Positions 31,443 to 34,546 of a stretch of 34,546 nucleotides of DNA are shown here, one piece after another (within the stretch, counting starts at the first letter, position 1; each line of letters opens with the position of its first letter). The DNA is from Nocardia sp. (lineage in GTDB: Bacteria; Actinomycetota; Actinomycetes; Mycobacteriales; Mycobacteriaceae): NCBI GenBank assembly GCA_014360565.1, contig JACIXH010000030.1:593-35138 (forward strand). Direction: 5' to 3'. Made by a program: the position numbers and the translations under genes. The notes under the pieces were generated by a model. The model searched no databases. It was not told the origin of the DNA and worked only from the letters and a program-made list of their open reading frames with translations.

Positions 31443-32342
31443 ATGTTCTCGATCGAGCGATTGCGAATTCTGCGGGAGCTGGCCGACCGTGGCACGGTCG
31501 CCGCCGTGGCCGGGGTGCTGTCGATGACGCCGTCGGCGGTGTCGCAGCAGTTGAAGGTGCTGGCCAGAGAAGCCGGGGTCGCGTTGCTCGAACCGGACGG
31601 CCGGCGGGTTCGGCTCACCGACGCGGGACAGGCGCTCGTACTGCGCGCCGACGATGTGCTCGCCGCGATGGAGCGGGCCACCGCCGAGATGGCCCAGTAT
31701 CGCGGGTCGCCGCGCGGGCAGGTGCGAGTGGCGTCGTTCCCGTCCGGGGCCGCGCTGCTGCTGCCGCCCGTGCTGGCCGCACTGGCGGGTAGCGGGGTCG
31801 AGCTGGTCGCCGGTGACGAGGATCTGCCGCCGAGTGAGGCCTCGAAACTGCTGGCCGATTACGACATCGTGCTCACTCATCGCGACGAACGCGCGCCGTC
31901 GCTGTCCGGGCCGCGGTTGTCGGCCCGGGTGCTGATGCGTGAACCGATCGATGTCGTTGTCGCGCCGGATCATCGGCTGGCCGGGCGAACCTCGGTGCGT
32001 CCGGAGGAACTCGCCGAGGAGACCTGGGTCAGCGTGCGCGGCGGGTTCCCGGTCGACGACGTCCTCGAGTCCATCGCCACCGTGACCGGCGTGCGGCCAC
32101 GGATCGCGCAGCGGCTCAACGAGTTCCGGGTGATCGAAACTCTCGTGGTGTCCGGCTACGGCGTCGCGCTGATGCCGCGCTACGCCGTCGCTCACCCCGA
32201 CCTCTCGGTGCTACCGCTGGCCGGGGTCCGCGCCGCCAGGGTCTACGAGATCATCTCCCGCCCGCAAGCACGTCGCAGCCCGGCTGTCGCGACGGTGCTC
32301 GACGCCTTCGAGGTCGCGGCGCGCGAGGTCATCGCGCGCTGA
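31443..32342 (+). CDS. LysR-family transcriptional regulator
   Basis: A 299-residue regulator of standard length. The N-terminal winged helix-turn-helix spans about 2-62 (IERLRILRELADRGTVAAVA, MTPSAVSQQLKVLAREAG, RRVRLTDAGQAL). A linker helix and a periplasmic-binding-protein-like effector domain follow from about 88 (GQVRVASFPSGAALLLPPVL). The second half has the usual VSGYGVALMPRYAV motif. LysR proteins next to a divergent DMT exporter commonly activate the exporter in response to its substrate. It starts at the ATG 31443, which is probably the first base of the transcript, so synthesis would be leaderless. A weak hairpin follows the stop. Confidence 0.93.
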   Translation: MFSIERLRILRELADRGTVAAVAGVLSMTPSAVSQQLKVLAREAGVALLEPDGRRVRLTDAGQALVLRADDVLAAMERATAEMAQYRGSPRGQVRVASFPSGAALLLPPVLAALAGSGVELVAGDEDLPPSEASKLLADYDIVLTHRDERAPSLSGPRLSARVLMREPIDVVVAPDHRLAGRTSVRPEELAEETWVSVRGGFPVDDVLESIATVTGVRPRIAQRLNEFRVIETLVVSGYGVALMPRYAVAHPDLSVLPLAGVRAARVYEIISRPQARRSPAVATVLDAFEVAAREVIAR

Positions 32343-32346
32343 CGGA

Positions 32347-32375
32347 CCCGGCGCCGAAGGGTGACCAGCGCCGGG
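32347..32375. terminator. Possible weak terminator between the LysR and ParA-like genes
   Basis: An 8-bp inverted repeat, CCCGGCGC (32347-32354) and GCGCCGGG (32368-32375), with a 13-base loop, sits in the 51-bp gap between two convergent stops. There is no T-tract, so termination is uncertain. Confidence 0.4.
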
Positions 32376-32393
32376 CCGCAGCGGAATTCGGTG

Positions 32394-34238
32394 TCAGAAC
32401 TGGCCCGGCTGGTACTGCTGACCGGGGTAGGGCTGTCCGGGCTGATACGGCTGCTGGAGTTGCTGTTGCTGGCCGTGGTAGCCGAAGTCGTCGGCGACCA
32501 TCGCGGCCAGTTCGAGCAGGGCCCGCCTGGTCGGCTTGCTCACCAGTTCCAGGTCGATCTCGGCGCCCTCGGCCAGGTGATCGTCGAACGGGACGATCTG
32601 CACGGCGCGGGTGCGGTCGAGGAACAGCTTGCGCAACTGGTCAAGGTCGACCGTGGAAGCGCCACGGCGAGAGGCGTTCACGACGACCACGGTGCGTTCG
32701 ACCAGCTTGCTGTAGCCGTGGTGGTCCAGCCAGTCCAGCGTCGCCGACGCGCTGCGCGCACCGTCGATCGCGGGGGAGGTGACCAGCACCAGCGAACTCG
32801 CCATATCCAGCACACCCGACATCGCCGAGTGCATCAGGCCGGTACCGCAGTCGGTGAGGATGATGTTGTAGAACGACTGCAGGATGCCGATGGCCTTGCG
32901 GTAGTCGGCCTCGCTGAAGGCTTCCGACACGGCCGGATCTTGTTCGGAGGCAAGCACTTCCAGCCGGCTCGGCGCCTGTGAGGTGTGTGCGCGCACATCC
33001 GAGTAGCGGGTGATCTGCTGGTCTTCGAGCAGGTTGCGCACCGTCGAGCGGGTCTGGCGCGGCACCCGGTGGGCGAGCGTGCCCAGGTCGGGGTTGGCGT
33101 CGATGGCGATGACCCGGTCGCCACGCTGGGAGGCGAAAGTGGAGCCGAGACCGACCGTGGTGGTGGTCTTGCCGACGCCGCCCTTGAGCGAGAGGATCGC
33201 GATCCGGTAATCGCCGCGCACGGGCTGGTTGACCCGCTCGCCGAGATCGCGGAACACGACATCGGCCGCCGACTCACCAGGGTTGATCACGCCGCCGGAC
33301 ACCTTGTGCACGGCCTTGCGCCAGCCGCTGCGCGGCGACTTGCGAGCGCGCTTGAGCAGGTTCAGATCGTTGACCGAGTGGCCCGGCTGATTGGGCGCCT
33401 GCATGTGCTGCGGCTGGAACGGCTGCTGCTGAGCCGGGCCGCCCGCCCACTGCTGACCGGGCGGCAGACCTGCCGGACCCTGCTGGCCGGGAAACTGTCC
33501 CTGCTGGCCCGGAAACTGTCCGAGCTGCTCGGGCTGCTGGCCGGGAAACTGTCCCGGCTGCTCCGGCTGCTGGCCCGGCGGCATCCCGCCCGGCATCGGC
33601 TGCTGGTACATCGGCGGCGGCGGAGGCGCCCAGCTGTAGATGGGCTCGGACTGCGGGCCCTGCTCCTGAGGCGGGAACTGCTGCTGCTCGGCACCGGGAT
33701 ACTGCTGCTGCTGATCCGGACCGGGGTACGGCTGACCCTCGGCGCCCGGATACTGCGGCTGTCCGTCGGGACCGGGGTACTGGGGCGGCATACCGGGTTG
33801 CGGCTGCTCACCGGTCGCGTGCGGACCCGGGTAGGGCTGCTCGGCGCCCGGCTGGCCAGGCAGCCACGGCTGCTCGCCCGCCTGGCCCGGCCACGGCTGC
33901 TGCTCGGGGCCGTTCGCCATCGGCTGCCCACCGTTGCTCTGGTACGGATCCGGCACCGAGTACGGAGCACCCTGCGCGAACTGACCCGGCGGTGCGAATC
34001 CGGGGGGCTGGTACACGGTCTGGTCGGCGGGTCCGGCGTGGCCGGGCTCGGCGACAGGCTGATCACCGGTCGGCGAATCGACGGTGTCAGCGGCAGGCTC
34101 AACGCCTGCGTTGGCGGGCTCGATGTCGTCCTCGGTCGCGGTCTGCACACCGGAGGGACCGGACGCAGCTTCGGACGCGTCAGCCGACGGACTCTGCAGC
34201 CACGGCGGCGAGGTCGGATTATGGTCGTTGTTGGTCAC
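32394..34238 (-). CDS. ParA/MinD-like ATPase with long Pro/Gln-rich N-terminus, EspI-like
   Basis: A 614-residue protein. Residues 1-60 are acidic and Ala-rich. Residues about 60-300 are a Pro/Gln/Gly/Tyr-rich tract with tandem units such as GQFPGQQ and QPGQ. A short basic segment (LLKRARKSPRSGWRKAVHKV) precedes the ATPase domain, whose deviant Walker A is KGGVGKTTT (Lys357, with the extra Lys352). Family landmarks are VIAIDANPDLGTLA and NIILTDCGTGL. The C-terminus returns to a Gln/Pro/Tyr-rich tail. The order (disordered proline-rich head, basic linker, SIMIBI ATPase) resembles EspI of mycobacterial ESX-1 loci, but no esx or ecc gene is in this window. A role in positioning or regulating a membrane complex is inferred. 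GTG at 34238 has GGGGGA about 5 bp upstream; the longer frame to 34343 has no support. Confidence 0.85.
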   Translation of the reverse strand: MTNNDHNPTSPPWLQSPSADASEAASGPSGVQTATEDDIEPANAGVEPAADTVDSPTGDQPVAEPGHAGPADQTVYQPPGFAPPGQFAQGAPYSVPDPYQSNGGQPMANGPEQQPWPGQAGEQPWLPGQPGAEQPYPGPHATGEQPQPGMPPQYPGPDGQPQYPGAEGQPYPGPDQQQQYPGAEQQQFPPQEQGPQSEPIYSWAPPPPPMYQQPMPGGMPPGQQPEQPGQFPGQQPEQLGQFPGQQGQFPGQQGPAGLPPGQQWAGGPAQQQPFQPQHMQAPNQPGHSVNDLNLLKRARKSPRSGWRKAVHKVSGGVINPGESAADVVFRDLGERVNQPVRGDYRIAILSLKGGVGKTTTTVGLGSTFASQRGDRVIAIDANPDLGTLAHRVPRQTRSTVRNLLEDQQITRYSDVRAHTSQAPSRLEVLASEQDPAVSEAFSEADYRKAIGILQSFYNIILTDCGTGLMHSAMSGVLDMASSLVLVTSPAIDGARSASATLDWLDHHGYSKLVERTVVVVNASRRGASTVDLDQLRKLFLDRTRAVQIVPFDDHLAEGAEIDLELVSKPTRRALLELAAMVADDFGYHGQQQQLQQPYQPGQPYPGQQYQPGQF

Positions 34239-34416
34239 AGTTCCCCCACTTGCTCGCTGAACGAGCAGGAAAGCTCGGCGCTGAATATGCCCTAAAACGC
34301 TAACACGGGGCCAAAATTCGCGCGTCGGGGGCAGGCGGCTCACGGGGGTGGGTGGAAGGCGAATGCGCGCAGCTCAACCGGTATATCCGGGGGTGGGTCG
34401 ACTGGTCTGCGCGAAG

Positions 34417-34425
34417 TTGTCCACA
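34417..34425 (+). other. Exact match to the actinobacterial DnaA box
   Basis: TTGTCCACA matches the high-affinity DnaA-box consensus. It is the only exact match I noticed between genes, about 180 bp upstream of the ParA-like start. A single 9-mer is expected by chance roughly once in four windows of this size, so function is unproven and an origin is not implied. Confidence 0.3.
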
Positions 34426-34455
34426 GGGTTGAAAGGCTTGACGCTGTGTTTGTTG

Positions 34456-34546
34456 GAGCGCTGGCGCGCTCGGGTCGCGGCCCCGAGGGGCCGCCGGTTA
34501 GCCACCGGGGCTTGCTCCTTCGTCGCCTACGCCCCGGCGGCTAACC
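34456..34546. repeat. Three consecutive hairpins in gene-free DNA at the window end
   Basis: The 308 bp from 34239 to the window end hold no supported gene. Three hairpins occupy the last 91 bp: GAGCGC/GCGCTC (34456-34471), GCGGCCC/GGGCCGC (34477-34494), and a long stem of 16 paired positions with one mismatch (34496-34511 with 34531-34546, loop 19). The last may continue past the window. It could be a terminator of a gene beyond the edge or a dispersed repeat element. Confidence 0.6.

Noticed and set aside
34239..34343. N-terminal extension of the ParA-like protein
   Set aside because: The extension has no low-complexity or domain continuity, and the GTG at 34238 has a good ribosome site directly upstream.
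34417..34425. Replication origin
   Set aside because: A single DnaA-box match, with no cluster of boxes, no AT-rich unwinding region and no dnaA, dnaN or rpmH nearby.

Overview
This window is high-GC chromosomal DNA from a mycolate-type actinomycete. Protein sequences and gene order point to Nocardia or a close relative. The evidence is the MurT/GatD pair, a BfaA/BfaB pair for 10-methyl (tuberculostearic-type) fatty acids, a PknK-type kinase-ATPase, and a partly preserved gene order that I remember from Mycobacterium tuberculosis (SRPBCC protein, YbaB, RecR, GatD, MurT). I saw no rRNA, tRNA, CRISPR array, insertion sequence or phage gene.

Layout. 1-2902: end of a thiolase gene (fadA) and fadB, the two subunits of a beta-oxidation trifunctional enzyme, closed by a UUCG-loop terminator. 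2988-4988: a membrane-anchored Thr-rich protein and a divergent secreted phytase-like/esterase-like protein. 5135-8674: a PknK-like Ser/Thr kinase fused to a MalT-type ATPase and helical repeats. 8685-11440 (minus): bfaB and bfaA, overlapping by 4 bp, for 10-methyl branched fatty acids. 11619-13249: an SRPBCC protein, then a two-gene MerR regulator/VOC operon with a textbook MerR operator. 13296-15786: a small secreted protein, ybaB-recR behind a structured leader, and an unrecognised protein.

15939-25243 is the most unusual part. Four co-directional genes encode a transglutaminase-amidoligase (DUF2126) fusion, a circularly permuted ATP-grasp/alpha-E fusion, a second transglutaminase-like protein, and a zinc-ribbon HExxH metallopeptidase. 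This looks like a peptide-ligating, cross-linking and cleaving system whose product is unknown. The first two proteins carry large acidic, disordered-looking insertions.

25355-30257: a BASS-family transporter preceded by three back-to-back inverted repeats; then on the minus strand a Tat-exported flavoprotein, murT and gatD (amidation of lipid II D-Glu). Between murT and gatD lies a 75-bp tandem duplication. It creates a 50-codon reading frame joined to both genes by ATGA overlaps. 30445-32342: a divergent EamA exporter/LysR regulator pair with apparently leaderless starts. 32394-34238 (minus): a ParA/MinD-like ATPase with a long Pro/Gln-rich N-terminus, resembling EspI. 34239-34546: no gene; a DnaA-box match and three consecutive hairpins.

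Functionally the window leans towards the cell envelope: fatty-acid breakdown and branching, peptidoglycan amidation, secreted proteins and a candidate amide-bond-forming system, with several local regulators. Comparisons with M. tuberculosis genes are from memory and were not computed.
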